A stretch of 64,000 nucleotides of DNA, from contig JAOANU010000033.1 in the NCBI GenBank assembly GCA_034387635.1, positions 1-64,000 of the forward strand, read 5' to 3'. Source of the DNA: Rhodosporidiobolus odoratus. Lineage: Eukaryota > Basidiomycota > Microbotryomycetes > Sporidiobolales > Sporidiobolaceae. Made by a program: the position numbers and the translations under genes. Below the pieces are notes generated by a model, which saw only the letters and a list, made by a program, of their open reading frames with translations, did not search any database and had not been told where the DNA came from. Shown here piece by piece: positions 63,458 to 64,000 of the stretch; position 1 is the stretch's first letter; each line of letters opens with the position of its first letter.

Positions 63458-64000
63458 TTCAGTCTCGCACTCCCGCTTTACCCCCAGAGTGCTATAGTCC
63501 ACCGTGCACCGTATCTCTCGCTTTCTAGTGTGCTTGTGGAGTGGCAGTGACCCTCAAAGCCAAATCAACAATGCGGAGGGAGAAAGCCGGAGTCAAAAGT
63601 TCGGTTCAGAGGAGATGGTATACTGATATTTTCGCTTTTATATACTCGATGGGCCGTCCGCCCCGCTACATCATCGAGTAGATATACGCCTGACGGCGAC
63701 TCAAGAGTGGTCCGGCTGGAGCATGTCCGAGCGAGTGCTACCGTGGTATAGGGCAAAAAGGTGTTCAGTGCATGGGTAAGGCCATAGTAACCGAAAAGGG
63801 ACACACAAGTGCTTGACTTCGTTGCCGACGAGGTCGATGATCGCCTTGAGATGGTGAATTCGACCTGTCTGACCTTTGGCGACCCTGTACAAATGCCTTT
63901 CTTGTCAATTGAGAAATGAAGTTGCACAGGGCCAGACTGTGGGAAAGGGAGTTGTAAGCGCTCACATACCGTACAATTGTTGGCGGATGAAGGGCCCGCG
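63458..64000 (-). other. Unidentified partial frame at window end
   Basis: On the minus strand 63892-63800 reads VAKGQTGRIHHLKAIIDLVG and continues NEVKHLC. It is preceded by a TTTGTACAG acceptor-like site and a further frame running off the window. It could be an internal exon of a gene continuing to the right. No family recognised. Confidence 0.3.

Overview
The window is nuclear DNA of a basidiomycete fungus, most likely a red-yeast-type member of Pucciniomycotina (Microbotryomycetes-like; inference). The reasons are GC-rich, tightly packed genes, many 50-90 nt introns whose 5' splice sites are mostly GTGCGT or GTACGT, intron-containing tRNA genes, and clear fungal housekeeping proteins. 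No bacterial, plasmid or CRISPR feature was seen. Gene models were assembled by hand from open frames, splice signals, phase agreement and family knowledge. Where exon lengths and phases close exactly, boundaries should be good to a base or two.

Layout. 0-3.1 kb: three tRNA genes (Asp, Gln, Pro) around a 2.5 kb stretch with no recognisable gene. 3.4-20.1 kb: compact housekeeping block with MIA40, SF3b subunit 2 (CUS1), RCL1, proteasome subunit RPN8, a PNS1/choline-transporter-like protein, a germinal-centre-type Ste20 kinase and a sugar-1,4-lactone oxidase (ALO1). The last two each carry an unusually long intron with a related GC-rich, hairpin-rich repeat. 20.4-22.2 kb: an orphan gene. 23.2-26.5 kb: two head-to-tail units of an undescribed multicopy gene family. 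27.1-30.7 kb: a Pho80-type cyclin with a huge low-complexity N-terminus. 32.07-42.16 kb: a 3.3-3.4 kb segment repeated three times in tandem. It joins an F-box/LRR-like gene remnant to the 3' part of the squalene epoxidase gene ERG1, and only the right-hand copy is continuous with a full ERG1 (40.9-43.4 kb). 43.8-48.8 kb: TMA7 and a large glycosyltransferase-like membrane protein. 49.4-55.8 kb: small lineage-specific genes, including two tandem DUF6534-like membrane proteins. 56.0-59.9 kb: ERG26 and a mitochondrial Bax-inhibitor-family protein. 60.5-63.5 kb: two more units of the multicopy family, in the opposite orientation. The window ends in an unidentified partial frame.

Functionally the recognised genes serve core processes: mitochondrial protein import and membrane (MIA40, GHITM-like), splicing, ribosome biogenesis and translation (SF3b2, RCL1, TMA7), proteolysis (RPN8), sterol synthesis (ERG1, ERG26), and cell polarity or phosphate signalling (GCK kinase, PCL cyclin). 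The accessory interest lies in the multicopy gene unit, the introner-like intronic repeats and the ERG1-segment triplication, whose middle copy is a mosaic as expected from unequal crossing-over.
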